Source: Sparassis latifolia (taxonomy: Eukaryota; Basidiomycota; Agaricomycetes; Polyporales; Sparassidaceae). From it: a DNA stretch of 64,000 nucleotides. Below, piece after piece: positions 12,137-23,447 of the stretch; position 1 is the stretch's first letter, and the number at the start of each line of letters is the position of its first letter. The translations under genes were made by a program, and so were the position numbers. The notes beneath the pieces were generated by a model. It was given only the letters and a program-made list of their open reading frames with translations, searched no databases and was not told the origin of the DNA. The DNA lies in assembly GCA_018466975.1 (NCBI GenBank), contig CM031557.1, positions 434,001 to 498,000 on the forward strand, read 5' to 3'.

Positions 12137-12477
12137 GGAGGATGGAGGTGAGGGGCAAAAATTGATGATGGGAATATTTAGGGGCACGGCGATCACTGCC
12201 AGGTCTTGTCCTTAGCATATAGCCGACGTAGGACTTCATGGACTGACCTGAAACATGTTTATTTCGCCAAAAAGTATAGTACAATTCAAAAACAAGTAAT
12301 ACAGTATTTGATACCATAGCAACAAAATATGTTAGTGTGCGATCACTGAATGCCGCCACTGATGGCAGGCTTCGACACCTCCTCAACCGGCCATTTTTTT
12401 TGTGAAATGGTGTTGCTTCTACAACTGAAATATGACCATTAGACTCGGTCTGTGTCGAAAGGGAAGCCACATACCCA
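12137..12477. other. Spacer between the transposase-like gene and the orphan gene
   Basis: An open frame runs through it on the minus strand but is the unspliced continuation of another frame and shows no motif. It presumably holds the promoter of the transposase-like gene and the 3' end of the orphan gene. Confidence 0.3.
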
Positions 12478-13145
12478 TTAGATGTCAACAAGATAGATAA
12501 GTTCAGCAAGCAGTGCTCGCTTTCCTTCGCCAAGCTCCGCACAGTGGATCCAGAACAACACTCGCACCGGGCGACCATGAAGGTCCGCCGTTTCAACTTC
12601 CATAAGCTTTTCGGCAACATCGTACATGGGGATGGCCATGCTAGAAGCCTGTGAGAAGATTTGTGGGTTCTTTTAACGTGCCAAAAAAATCGGTCACTTA
12701 CACGGTTCCATTGGACCTTCAGCTTAATGGTATCTGTCTCGGAGTCCACACGGATCATTGTTGAGACGTCCACTGGTCCAGGGACTGCGGCAGCAACTGC
12801 TTTGACGGCATCCGGGATCCTGCGCCACTGAATATGCGAAATAGAATCGGGTCGGCATTCGATCCAGCATGATGCAACTGATCGAGATTGCACAGAGCCG
12901 GAGATGTCGCCCAATGTGGAATTATTTTCCCCGGCTGCAATCTGTCCGATGACTTTGAAAATGACTTGAGTTTCGTTCAAAGTGAGCTTCTCCGAGATTT
13001 TGTGCGAGGAAGTCAGGGGGACGCAGCAGACTGAGTGATTGTATGTGAGGGTGTCAAAGAATACTTTGGCGAGCTCAGGGCTGCCAGAGGCTCCCTCCAA
13101 GGAGCAAAAGGCTTGCTGGTAGGTGCCGTGAAGATGCGGGGACAT
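12478..13145 (-). CDS. Orphan protein of about 204 residues
   Basis: Two exons, 12702-13145 and 12478-12648, with a 53-nt GT-AG intron in phase 0. I do not recognise the family. The product looks soluble, without signal peptide or membrane segment; the second exon is regular in composition (ASSMAIPMYDVAEKL through ELIYLVDI). The start is set at 13145 because the longer frame upstream to 13220 runs into an LTR and cannot be original. The LTR element inserted only about 28 nt upstream of this ATG, so the native promoter now lies about 4.9 kb away, beyond 18086. The gene may be silenced or may now be driven by the LTR. It shares the strand of the transposase-like gene downstream. Confidence 0.5.
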
Positions 13146-13172
13146 GGCTGCTGTATCCGCTGTATGTACGTG

Positions 13173-13177
13173 CAGAT
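13173..13177. repeat. Target-site duplication, left copy (CAGAT)
   Basis: The five bases before the left LTR are CAGAT, identical to the five bases after the right LTR (18082-18086). This proves that the two LTRs belong to one insertion. Confidence 0.9.
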
Positions 13178-14022
13178 TGTCACGGGGGCCAGTCGCGCCA
13201 CCGTACATCCGGTTCGTCATCGTCAGTGACTGGGCCTTTGCAAGGTCTCAAGTCAATCGAGAGGGGTCCGACCTCCAATCATAGCGATGACCAGAGGTCG
13301 GCCCAGTGGAGCAGTCTTATGAACGCTTGGCCGCTGTCTGCGGACCAAGGTCGATCTGTCGCACAGATGTAGATGGTAAAACTGGTTGATGTGTAACCAG
13401 GACAAGATGGGGACTCCAGCTTGTCCTGTCGGTCTTATATACAAGTACAGGCGTCTGTCTACCTGTAATACTAGAACTACGATTGGTCCATCGGTATCAA
13501 TACAAGGGCACAGGGTTCGTATACCTGTCCCACGGTCGTGAGAATGCTGAGTCAGTCATGACTCTGCGTGAGAGACAATCAGTCCATATGGAGATAAGGT
13601 CGTGCTGCAAAGACAAGGCAGCAGCGAGGTCGTCGTCGTCTTGCATGTATCAGGGTCTAGGGCCATGCCCATGAGGTTCGGTATCTGTATCGTAAAGGTA
13701 AGGCAGAGGTGAGGCGCACATGCCTTTGTCATGTGTGTGATAGGAAGTGCGTCCAAGTCTGGATCTCGCACATGAGGTAAACATGCCTTGAGCACAAGGT
13801 GCATATCGTCAGATGATCTTGTAGATCTGTGCCGGATAGATAAGGGCGATGACCATGATGACATCATGGTCATATGGTCAGTGATGTCATTGTCACATGG
13901 TCAGTCTAGGCTCTGTGACGTCATTGTCACATGGTCAGTCTAGGCTCTGTGACGTCATTGTCACGTGATTGGTAAGGTAGAGGCGAAGTCGTCGCGATTC
14001 CTCAGAGAGGAGCTTTGTAACA
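13178..14022. repeat. Left long terminal repeat (845 bp)
   Basis: Starts TGTCACGGGG and ends TTTGTAACA. It contains a TATA-like word (TTATATACAAG near 13436), a nearly perfect palindrome (13855-13879) and a tandem repeat of the unit containing GTCATTGTCACATGGTCAG near 13885-13965. Confidence 0.9.
13855..13879. repeat. Perfect 12+12 palindrome in the LTR
   Basis: ATGACCATGATG and CATCATGGTCAT face each other across a single A. The same structure is kept in the right LTR near 17910. It could be a protein-binding site or part of the LTR regulatory region. Confidence 0.8.
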
Positions 14023-14787
14023 TCAGCTCCCATTCAGGTCTTCAATTCCTGGATTGAAGTCGTCAAGAAAGTCGGTAGAGAAAATGGAATGGAGAAATTC
14101 CATGTGTCGTTGTTCATCGTGTCATGTCATCGCATGATTCTGGGTAAATCAGAGGCGGAAAATGAAAAAATTGACCTGGGTGTTAATCCAGCTTCGCAAA
14201 CCGTTTTGCTTGTCGCCGCATCCCTTTAGGACTGCTCGCTCCAACTGCAAGTCTTCTGTTCGTCTTCTTCTCATAAGCTATTCAGCTATGTTCATCATCT
14301 TCTGTCAGTCTTGTTCTTCTTCATTGTGCTTAAGACAGTGAATGGTCAACTTCGTTGCCCATTCTTCTTCGCCTTGTTTCTTTTCAGTGTGCTTTTGCAC
14401 AGTGAATGGTCAACTCGCATTGCCCATTCTTCGCTACTATACCCCGGCCTAAAAATCACGAGGGCGAAAGGTGTAGCATTGTCTTCAAAATTTGTAGTGT
14501 GGAAAGAGAATGCGGTGGAAGGGAGGAGGGGGGGAAAAAATTTGCCCTTGTGGGAGGGTTCCTCGTCCTCAATTACTCTTGTCGTTCCTCGACTCCACTC
14601 GTCACTCCTCGATTCCATTCATTCCTCGTCACCCGGGCACTCGGGCTCATTCCTTTGGCTCGGATATGCATCCTCGCCTACTATCCCCTATCAGCTCCCA
14701 TTCAAAAAAACCAAATACCCTGGATTTGAAACCGATCAAAACAGGTAACAAATCGTAAAAAAAAGTGAAGGAGGTGGGCAGCAAGGG

Positions 14788-14925
14788 TCTTCTAGTTTCT
14801 AGTCGTTGCGGACAAGTATCGTCTTCTAGTTTTAAGTCATTACGGACATGTATTCGTCTTCTAGTTTTAAGTCATTGCGGACAAATATCATCTTCTAGTT
14901 TTAAGTCATTACGGACATGTATCGT
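14788..14925. repeat. Tandem repeats inside the LTR element
   Basis: About four copies of a unit of roughly 35 bp (core CTTCTAGTTTTAAGTCATT followed by GCGGAC or ACGGAC). No coding sense in any frame. Confidence 0.8.
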
Positions 14926-16736
14926 GGTTGGCTGGTCATCGTCAATGCCAGCATGGTTAATCGTCTTCTGGTGAGCGATAGCTCCCATTCAGGTTTCATG
15001 TCTTCGATGTTTCTAATCATCGGGATAATTGTGGCCTTATCTTGGGTTGATGCCACACTTTGTCGGTTATCTCCCTTCACATTCCGTGAATGCCATAATC
15101 CTGCCTTTCGGCTTTCATCAAGGTCGTTCGTCCTTCTGATAACCTTTCTGCACCCCGGGTATCTCGCCCTACTAGGTGTTCTCAGCAAAGATTCAGATCA
15201 AATATCCAATGGTAAGCGATAGCTCCCATTTACGTTTCATGTCCGGTTCATGTCTTCATCATTAAAGTACCCTGGCCTAGGTTTGAACTACCCCGGCCTA
15301 GCGTGATACTTCATCGAATATTTCATGTCGGGTCTTATCGTGTGTTGGTGTCGAATAGAATCGACTACCTCCATCCATATTCCATGGATGCCCTATTCAT
15401 CGCGGTGTCGTATGTCGTGTTCGTCTGTTTGTTAAGTTCGTTCGTCCAGATGATGAGACAACAGTCTACATCAAATCCAAGGATCGGCCGTGATCCAGTA
15501 TCCTTTCTATCCATGGGGAACTACCCCGCACATGTCATCGAAAGTGCCATATCAAAGGCTGTCGTTCGCAGTAAGTTCGTCCATTGAGATCTGTCTGATC
15601 GTCAAGGAATGCTAGACCTGTTTAGGCATCTAGCGTCGAGTGTTGTTATCATGGTGGTCAACAAAGGACCGTCTGGGACTTCCAGACATCTTCAAATCAG
15701 ATCGTGAGTCATGTCTGTCTGATCATGCTCAAGTCTTTATCGTGGTGGTCAACAAAGGACCATTAGGAGTTTCCTAATATCGGGTGTCATTCATCGGGAA
15801 GTGGAGTGTCATATACTGTTAACTCCAAGTCGTTCTTTAGTGATGTGATCTTTTGTTAAGTTCCATCATCAGGCTAATCGTCGCCTCATCGAACCTTCGG
15901 CCTAAGTTCGGTATGGATCATTGGTTTATACGGAGAGCCAGGATCCGTCTTCTGTCAGAACCTTTTACTATGTCATTCAAGGTTCATCCAGGTTCAGTTT
16001 CTTTATCGTCGAGAGCTGTGATCGACGGTCGTCGTTCAGATCCTTTTGTTACATCAGGATCTTCTTCGGTTTCTTTAACATCGAGAGCCTCTTCGACAGG
16101 GAATGGTTTGAAGTGCCAACTCGCGGTATCTTCAAACATTCCATGGTCATCAACTTGTAATGGAATCGAGTTGTCAATCTTTCTGCACCCCAGGTAACTC
16201 GCCATGCAGGGTGTTCTCAGCCAAGATCTATCGTTTGTTTATAGTGGAGAGCGAGTGTCCACTTGCTCAGTCCGAGCTCCCATTCAGGGATCACAATCAT
16301 CAGATGGTCATCAGATCGGACTCAATTAAGAGTCTACGGTTTATACGGGTTGCCGTTCCCGGGATCAATCTGCACCGTGGGTATCTCGCCGCACTCAGTG
16401 TTATCAGCTATGATCATTAAGTGTGCGACTTAAGTCCTTCGTCAAAGGCTGCGCACTGTCCTCAGTTCATCACGGTCCATAGAATCGGTACTAATTCTAC
16501 GGTGGCCAAACCTTTCCGATTCGCAGTCACATGCGGCTCGTACATGTCTTTGATTATTACACATGTCGTAGCTTTCCTCGCATGAGGGGATTCGACCCCT
16601 GAGAGTCACCCAATGAAGGGTAAACTCTTGAGAGTTCGTCTCGGACAAGGTGCCAATCAATTGTCTTATGAAAATCTGGTCTCACCTAGGAATGACCAGA
16701 CAAGGGTCTTCTTTGTCGTTCCAAAGTTGGATTTCA

Positions 16737-16885
16737 GGAGAATGGAGTGTCAATCGCGGTATCTCCATCTCTGTCGTCACAGGTGTCCTAATGTCAATGG
16801 ACAAGGTCGAAGTCAAGAGAATGGAGTGTCAAATCACGGTATCTCCATCTCTGTAGTCATGGGTGTCCTAATGTTACGCTGTCTG
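16737..16885. repeat. Two ~75-bp tandem copies inside the LTR element
   Basis: A unit containing AGGAGAATGGAGTGTCAA or AGAGAATGGAGTGTCAA, then CGGTATCTCCATCTCTGT and GGTGTCCTAATGT, occurs twice in a row. Related words (ACGCTGTCTGCGAACATGGA) recur near 16874 and 17138. Confidence 0.75.
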
Positions 16886-17229
16886 CGAACATGGACGAGT
16901 CGAGGTCGGGTAGTGTCGTCCTAATGTCAATTCGGACAAGACGAGGAATCAAGTGCAAGGTAACCATCGCCTTGTTCGGTCGGATGAGCTGTCTGCTCAG
17001 GAGGTGCAAGGTATCCGTCGCCTTGTTCGGTCAGATGGTCAAAGGACACAGTCGCTGTCTGCGAACTGGTCGAAGTCGGGGTCGTCAGGCTCTAAAGCAT
17101 AGGAGCTTGAGCCAAAGAAATATCATCTTGTCCTAATGTTACGCTGTCTGCGAACATGGACAAGTCGTAATCGTCAAGGTCAGCTCTAAACCATAGGAGG
17201 TTGAGCAGTGAATAACGATCTTGTCCTAA

Positions 17230-18081
17230 TGTCACGGGGGCCAGTCGCGCCACCGTACATCCGGTTCGTCATCGTCAGTGACTGGGCCTTTGCAAGGTCT
17301 CAAGTCAATCGAGAGGGGTCCGACCTCCAATCATAGCGATGACCAGAGGTCGGCCCAGTGGAGCAGTCTTATGAACGCTTGGCCGCTGTCTGCGGACCAA
17401 GGTCGATCTGTCGCACAGATGTAGATGGTAAAACTGGTTGATGTGTAACCAGGACAAGATGGGGACTCCAGCTTGTCCTGTCGGTCTTATATACAAGTAC
17501 AGGCGTCTGTCTACCTGTAATACTAGAACTACGATTGGTCCATCGGTATCAATACAAGGGCACAGGGTTCGTATACCTGTCCCACGGTCGTGAGAATGCT
17601 GAGTCAGTCATGACTCTGCGTGAGAGACAATCAGTCCATATGGAGATAAGGTCGTGCTGCAAAGACAAGGCAGCAGCGAGGTCGTCGTGCGTCTTGCGCA
17701 TGTATCAGGGTCTAGGGCCATGCCCATGAGGTTCGGTATCTGTATCGTAAAGGTAAGGCAGAGGTGAGGCGCACATGCCTTTGTCATGTGTGTGATAGGA
17801 AGTGCGTCCAAGTCTGGATCTCGCACATGAGGTAAACATGCCTTGAGCACAAGGTGCATATCGTCAGATGATCTTGTAGATCTGTGCCGGATAGATAAGG
17901 GCGATGACCATGATGACATCATGGTCATGTGGTCAGTGATGTCATTGTCACATGGTCAGTCTAGGCTCTGTGACGTCATTGTCACATGGTCAGTCTAGGC
18001 TCTGTGACGTCATTGTCATGTGATTGGTAAAGGTAGAGGCGGAAGTCGTCCGCGCATTCCTCAGAGAGGAGCTTTGTAACA
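17230..18081. repeat. Right long terminal repeat (852 bp)
   Basis: Matches the left LTR over its whole length with a few substitutions and several small gaps, all or nearly all of them missing bases in the left copy. Followed at 18082-18086 by the CAGAT target duplication. Confidence 0.9.
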
Positions 18082-18086
18082 CAGAT

Positions 18087-18602
18087 GGAGGAACGAGAGA
18101 ACATTCAAGTTGGTGCTTACTCGAGCGGGCAGTGGATTAGCTAACAGGGGCTGCCAAGAACACTTACTTCTTCTACTCACAATCTGGTATTGGCTCAGAA
18201 TCTGTGTCGGAAATGACACTAATGAAAAGATCAGGTCAACATATCAGGATTTTCTTAAGAGGCAAGCGAACGAGCGAGCGACAACATGAATGCTTAGAGC
18301 TCATGGATCCAGATAAGGAAGTTGAGGTAGTTGGTGGGTATCTTCTTTGAACACATTTGACGCAGCACACACAATGTAAATAATTACACATTAACTAAAA
18401 CAGGGGGTGCACATAACAGTAGGAGTAGAATAGAGAATAAAATCTTCGAGAGAGTTGGCCATACAGGATCACCGAGAATACTACTGGCAGCGGCAGGAGA
18501 AAATCCTTGGTGCCTCTTCTGGCAGGTCGAAAGAAAACCCTGGGCGCTTTTTCGGCCCGCCTGCGGCGGGGAAAATCCTTGGAATGACCAATTTTCCCAC
18601 GT
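18087..18602. other. Intergenic, displaced upstream region of the orphan gene
   Basis: Before the LTR insertion this stretch lay directly upstream of the orphan gene (12478-13145). No gene is recognised. The word GAAAATCCTTGG occurs twice (about 18499 and 18570). Confidence 0.35.
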
Positions 18603-18685
18603 GTGGGTAGGTAGGTAGGTAGGTAGGTAACCAGCATTGGTCCCATTCAGGAACGCTGAGTTGTTGTACTTAGACTACAGTGGTC
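18603..18685. repeat. Dispersed repeat with (GTAG)n tract, copy 1
   Basis: GTAGGTAGGTAGGTAGGTAG followed by AACCAGCATTGGTCCCATTC and AGGAACGCTGAG. The same arrangement is found inverted at 58128-58203, with matching flanking words (CAACAACTCAGCG versus CAACAACCCGGCG). It is a dispersed family, possibly a remnant of a small transposon. Confidence 0.8.
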
Positions 18686-18862
18686 CACTCGTGCACAGCA
18701 GATTACCGTAACCTAAGGTACAACACATCCAGGACACACTCTGCTCCGATCAATGCATACTACTCTACGCTACACGTTACACCAGTGATGGGTAAGACCT
18801 CCAAGGAAAATGCAGTGGGAAAAACCCTGGTAGGCATCAGAAGTGGCTGCACACTTGACTGA

Positions 18863-19925
18863 TAAGACTCACCATGAGCCGACGTGAGGTGGAGAAGCGC
18901 ACTGTCCCACGAAGTCCATCAAGGATGCATGAGACTGGTAGGGAAGCGCTCAAGCTCTTCTCTAGAGCTGACGACAATAAGATTTTCGCGGGCAAAAATC
19001 TGAAGTACATCGTGTGCAAATTTTGCGAGTAAGGCGATGGAGTGTTCGTGCGCTATGAGCTCCCGTGTGAAAGCCAGTCTGGATAGGGTGTTGTATGCAG
19101 TACGGAGATTGGTCCGCTCTGCGAACACTGTATTGAGGAAGGTATCGCGGAGACTGACGAGGTCGGGATGAGAGGTACATTCAAAGAGCGCATGTACATA
19201 GTCTGCTTTCTAACGCGCCTCCTTGTCGAGAGGTCGGACAATTTAGGCGGAGCCTAAAGTTTGGTAGTTCTTTCTAATGCGGAATCTTAAACCTTTGTGA
19301 TACCACGTGATGCAGGTGGCGCTGTAAATCCGCCGAAATTCACGAAAGTCTTCCTGAAGATCCTCTCCACCCTGGTTTGGGCACATCGCAGGTGAGATGA
19401 GGTGCTACAATGGATGGGTGATGGAATGGTGAATTTTGCTTGGGCGCGGAGCACAGAGAATAGAGGGATTCCTACGAGATTCAAACATGTAATGCCCTCT
19501 TGGACCAGTACAAAGCAGATAAGACTGCAAAGTCTCCCAAATCAATCTCAATTAATATACCCGTTGGAAAGTATTGTATACACATGCGGCACAGGACAAT
19601 GGGTGCTTCTTGCGCTCGAAACGCGACGCGTTCGGCGCGATTTACAGACGCGTTGTGACAGCACGTGATGTGCCGGTTCGGCAATCAAGACCTCCTAGTA
19701 AGAGCCCGTAATAGAAAGCAGACGTCAGACACGGATATCCGAGGTACGAGGTTGAAGCAGAGTGTCTACCATCTGCCCTCGGGAGACTACATGTACAGGG
19801 TCCTCGATGATATCGCGGTGTCGGCAAAGCCTGCATATTCGCCATTCTCGCGGCACTGTGGCTCTCCCGCGTTCTGCTCTACGGAGCTGCTCCACTGCAA
19901 GAGCATGATCCGATACTCCAGCTGA
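18863..19925 (-). mobile_element. C-terminal remnant of a non-LTR retrotransposon, split by a later insertion
   Basis: Two minus-strand pieces, 19790-19925 and 18863-19198, join into one open frame when the insertion and one copy of its 8-bp duplication are removed. The joined frame shows the C-terminal Cys/His motif of fungal LINE-type polyproteins (VPREWRICRLC, then the EDPVHALFEC motif) and the closing helix (FTRELIAHEHSIALLAKFAHD). It ends in a stop near 18919. The reverse transcriptase and endonuclease parts are absent, so the copy is truncated at its 5' side, near the start of the FunK1 gene. Confidence 0.65.
19191..19797. mobile_element. 591-bp non-autonomous DNA transposon, hAT-like, with 8-bp TSD
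   Basis: The element spans 19199-19789 and is flanked by identical 8-bp words CATGTACA (19191-19198 and 19790-19797). Its ends are short inverted repeats: TAGTCTGC at the left and, read inward from the right, TAGTCTCC. An 8-bp duplication and TAG-starting ends fit the hAT superfamily. Excising it restores a LINE reading frame exactly. No transposase frame is inside. Confidence 0.75.
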
Positions 19926-19977
19926 CAGACTTGAATCTGAACTACCAACTGCCAGTGAACTCCACCTTTGCTTCAGG

Positions 19978-22597
19978 ATGGCCAGTGGTACTTCAGATTC
20001 TCATTCTAGCCTCCCTCCTTCCCCCGTTACGCCCCCTAAAACTGCAGCTCCCACCGCTACGGTGAAGAGTACACCTGGGCAAGGGAAGGGCTCTGCCTCC
20101 GACCGCTGCGGTCAGCGAGAGCCCGGCGTCACTAACGTATGTCTTATTAACTGCATTCATATCAACATGCTCGCTAGGCATCTCTGAATTGATTCTATCT
20201 CGGACAGTGTGAGTGCAGTTAAGCACTGGATTGAATCCGATATCCAGCTTCATGCGCAATGTGACTTCAACATATTACTCAAAGTCCTGCTACGCAGATG
20301 TGCAGGCAAGGCCGCACCTAATGATGACAAGCTTTTGAATGAATGTCTCAAAGTGGTGATGAAGATTTGCAATGACTCACCGCCATATCAGAGTAAGATC
20401 AGGAGGCTGCTCGCAGAGTAGTAAGCATCTCATCCATGGTCTGCGCTGCCGTGCCGCTGACCATGTTTGTGCAGCGTGAAACCCTGCACTCGTGAGGAGG
20501 AGTGCTATGCTCCCTTCGTGAATACCTTCAATCATGCTTTGAAGGAGATGAAGGAGTGCTCGCTCCCGTTGTTACGCGAGATCAACAAGAAGGAGGATCT
20601 GGATATCATGTTTCATAGAAATGACCCTAAGGACCTCACTGGGATCCATGGTGGCCTCAAGACCTTGGGCTGTCCAGACGTCGTGTTGGTTGCACACGGG
20701 TCTGCTTTCCGGGCGGCCGGGGACTCCGCACGTGTCCCCAGCATGCCCTGGGATGATTTGGCATTCAAGGTCGCACTGGAAAAACCGTACGAGAGTTTTC
20801 GCTGGGCAGATTGTCTTTCATGCCAAGAATTTAAGCGTCATAAGGATCCATCGGGTACACTTCCGCACGAGTACACCGATACGTTCACGTTAAGCATTAC
20901 ACCTCTCTCCAATTTGGATCAAGAACACCCTAACGAGGATGGGGTATGGCGAAAGGATTTTGCCGCGGTCAGGCCGAGCTCATCGTCATCTCAGCATCTT
21001 AATACTCCAAGGAAGTCCATTACCAAATGTAAATCTCCTGATCAATCGGGTGGCAGCATGTCTAAGAAGCCCAAAGTGGAGGGTGAGAAGGAGCTTCCTC
21101 CTATCGTCCAGTGTGGTATCTATGGCGCAGAAATGCTGATGCGCGGCCCCTATGCCGCTCACGCAATCAACCTCTTGATTATCGGCAAGTCTCTCCCCAT
21201 GCCGTCCGCCGTCATTGCTAACACTAGTGGTGTGCAGATAATTGTGTGTGGGTTTGGTGGTATGATCGACAGGGCGCAATCCAGTCTAGCGGGGTTAACT
21301 TTGTTACGGATCTTCCCTATTTCCTTGTCCTTCTTGCCGTCTTCCAACGCTTCACATTGAAGGACTGGGGCATCGAGACGAGCCTCATGAATGAAGCTGA
21401 GAAACATCACCGAAGGATAATCAGTTCTGCAGGCAAATATTTGGCTGAGGAGCATCCGCATCATGATCGTGAGGACTTCCAGTTCACTTGCAGCACAGGC
21501 ATAAAGGTATCAGTTGCTAGGTCAGAGCCTGTATATGACCGCTATAGCTTGCTTGGCCGAGGTACGAGCGTGTACAAAGCCAAGCGGGAAGTTCCGAATG
21601 GAGAAGAGCTGGTGATGAAGATCTACTGGCCGGAGATAGAGCGGAGGAGTGAAGTTGACATACTGAAAGTGATCGAAGCGAAGAGCGAAGGAGACGATCT
21701 CGTTAGGGGGCATATTCCTTTTCTAGTGGATTCGCAAGATTTGGCTTACTCTACGGGGACCATTCGCGACGAAATTTCTCTACTCGGCGAGCTCCGCAGG
21801 GAGGGAGGGAACGTTGCGAGCAGCCCACGCCTCCTCCGCGTTATCCTGTTGCGCAAGCTTGAACCGATTGAGAACTTGAAAGGTGTCCTTTTTGTACGTG
21901 CGTGGATAGACTGCTATCGTTGTAAGTGTTTTGTCCACTACGTAGCTGGAATCACCCTGACTGGAAGACCCCATGCGCAGGTCATTTCCGACTCTGGTTG
22001 CACGGCGTCGAGCATGGCGACATCAGTCTATACAACCTCATGTACAACCCGGACACCAAACGTGGCGTACTTAATGACTTCGACCTCACAGTTATTCGCG
22101 AAGGATCTGAAGAGCGCAAGCCTACTGGGAAAGATTGCACGGGAACGGTCCCCTTCATGGCGTTGGATCTCCTGATGCCGGACTACTACAGCGGCAAGAT
22201 CACTCGCCTTTACCGCCACGATCTCGAGTCATTCGTGTGGGTACTCCCCTTCGTCCTCTTGCGCAATTACAGCACCAATCAAGATACCCAGCTAAACACT
22301 TGGTGCACAAGTGATTACAACCAGTGCCGCAAGGAAAAATTAGATTTTCTGATCACAAACCTCTATAATGCAGGGGCCCTACGTGCTTGCGAAGCTGTTT
22401 GGAAAGGAATTGGGCTTGGTGGCTTTAACTGGCTCATCAAGCTCACGATGCATAAGAAAGAGGACACAGAGCTGTGGTACGGTTCTTCTGAGGACTCAGC
22501 CCGCAAGATGCTCAAGATGTTTGAGGAAAAGTTGGGTACTCATCCTGTTGCTGAATTTCACTTTGACCCACTTTCTGAAGTTCAGTTGCGTCTGTAG
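19978..22597 (+). CDS. FunK1-type fungal protein kinase
   Basis: A kinase-fold protein of the basidiomycete-expanded FunK1 group; substrates are unknown. Exons 19978-20136, about 20224-20420, 20475-21184, 21238-21921 and 21981-22597 give about 788 residues. The N-lobe has VMKIYWPEIERRSE (the Lys of the VAIK motif), the catalytic loop is VEHGDISLYNLMYN, the metal-binding motif is NDFDLT (DFD in place of DFG), and the activation segment ends CTGTVPFMALDLL. Upstream is the FunK1-specific domain (INLLII then NCVWVWWYDRQGAIQSSG). The intron at 21185-21237 uses a GC donor (GCAAGT). The first intron boundary is uncertain: the strongest acceptor puts exon 2 out of frame, so I use AG at 20222-20223. 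Confidence 0.85.
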
Positions 22598-23447
22598 AGT
22601 TACTTTGTATGTCCATTAGTTGTATGTCCATTCGTTGTACGTGTATCGAAATAAATTTCCTATACTTAGGTGCGCACAGCGTAGCTAGACCACTTGAGTT
22701 TACATATCGCCTGTCTGAGACTGTGGACCTCCATTGCCTGATGTTCTTTCGGTCCATTCTCACCTGTTAGACAGAGTGCTTAAAGGTATGTTTTTTGTAT
22801 CTACTGTGTTAGAAAATGCGGGGGCTCGTAGCCCTGTTGGGAGCGAGAGATTTAATCTGAGAGAATCGGACCGGACGCGAGGTAAAGGATGATATCGCAT
22901 GAGCCTCGAATGGTACTGAGATCGAAGGATATCTACAAGGAAGATTTTGCAGGCCCCGATTCCGCGCCTAACGCGCCCAGCGTCGCCGACGCAACCCGCC
23001 ACAGCGAGCGCGGCCACCACGAAAACGCCGATGTTGAGCCAGCCCGTCACACTGTTATCGAAACAGACATGGCTGCATTTCCAAAAACAGACCTGATGCA
23101 GCTCGCGCACCGTAACGATTGTAGGTTTAGCATCGACGATCAGATACCCATAAAGGACTCGTTAGAATGGACCTATAACGGCACATAACTATAGATACAG
23201 CACAAGGCAGATATTGAGGTACGGGCTGAGCAAAATAAGATACGAGGAACAGTCCATAAGTAAACTCCGTAAGGGGTACAAGGGACGATGCGGCATGGAA
23301 GATACATCAAAAAGAATTCCAGAATAGATCCGGGGCGAAGGCGGGAAACCTATTGAAAGGGCACATACGACGTACGACGTAGCATTGGAGTCAAAGAATT
23401 ACACATTGCTACAGCACCGATGTGATGAAGGAACATAACCAAGAAAG
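22598..23447. other. Convergent 3' region between FunK1 and the Zn2Cys6 gene
   Basis: No gene supported. A small direct repeat (TGTATGTCCATTNGTTGTA) occurs at about 22607-22637. Open frames at 22760-23188 lack motifs. Confidence 0.35.

Larger units (their letters stand above)
13178..18081. mobile_element. Non-coding LTR retrotransposon (LARD-like), 4.9 kb
   Basis: Two near-identical direct repeats (13178-14022 and 17230-18081), each starting TG and ending CA, bound a 3.2-kb interior and are flanked by the 5-bp duplication CAGAT. The interior has no gag, protease, reverse transcriptase or integrase frame; the longest frames are short and unlike any family. I could not find a clear tRNA primer-binding site just after the left LTR or a polypurine tract before the right one. 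The interior is rich in short tandem repeats and in the word AGCTCCCATT. Such elements must be mobilised in trans by an autonomous relative. High LTR similarity implies recent insertion. Confidence 0.9.

Noticed and set aside
12123..13220. Single 365-codon minus-strand frame
   Set aside because: It runs from LTR sequence through the orphan gene's first exon and intron into non-coding spacer. The splice at 12701/12648 gives a better protein with a stop at 12478.
14788..16885. Tandem repeats as a CRISPR array
   Set aside because: Units are adjacent without unique spacers, lie within an LTR element, and the host is a eukaryote.
14023..17229. Interior frames of the LTR element as gag or pol
   Set aside because: The longest frames are about 145 codons, overlap in several frames, and lack zinc-knuckle, protease, RT or integrase motifs.
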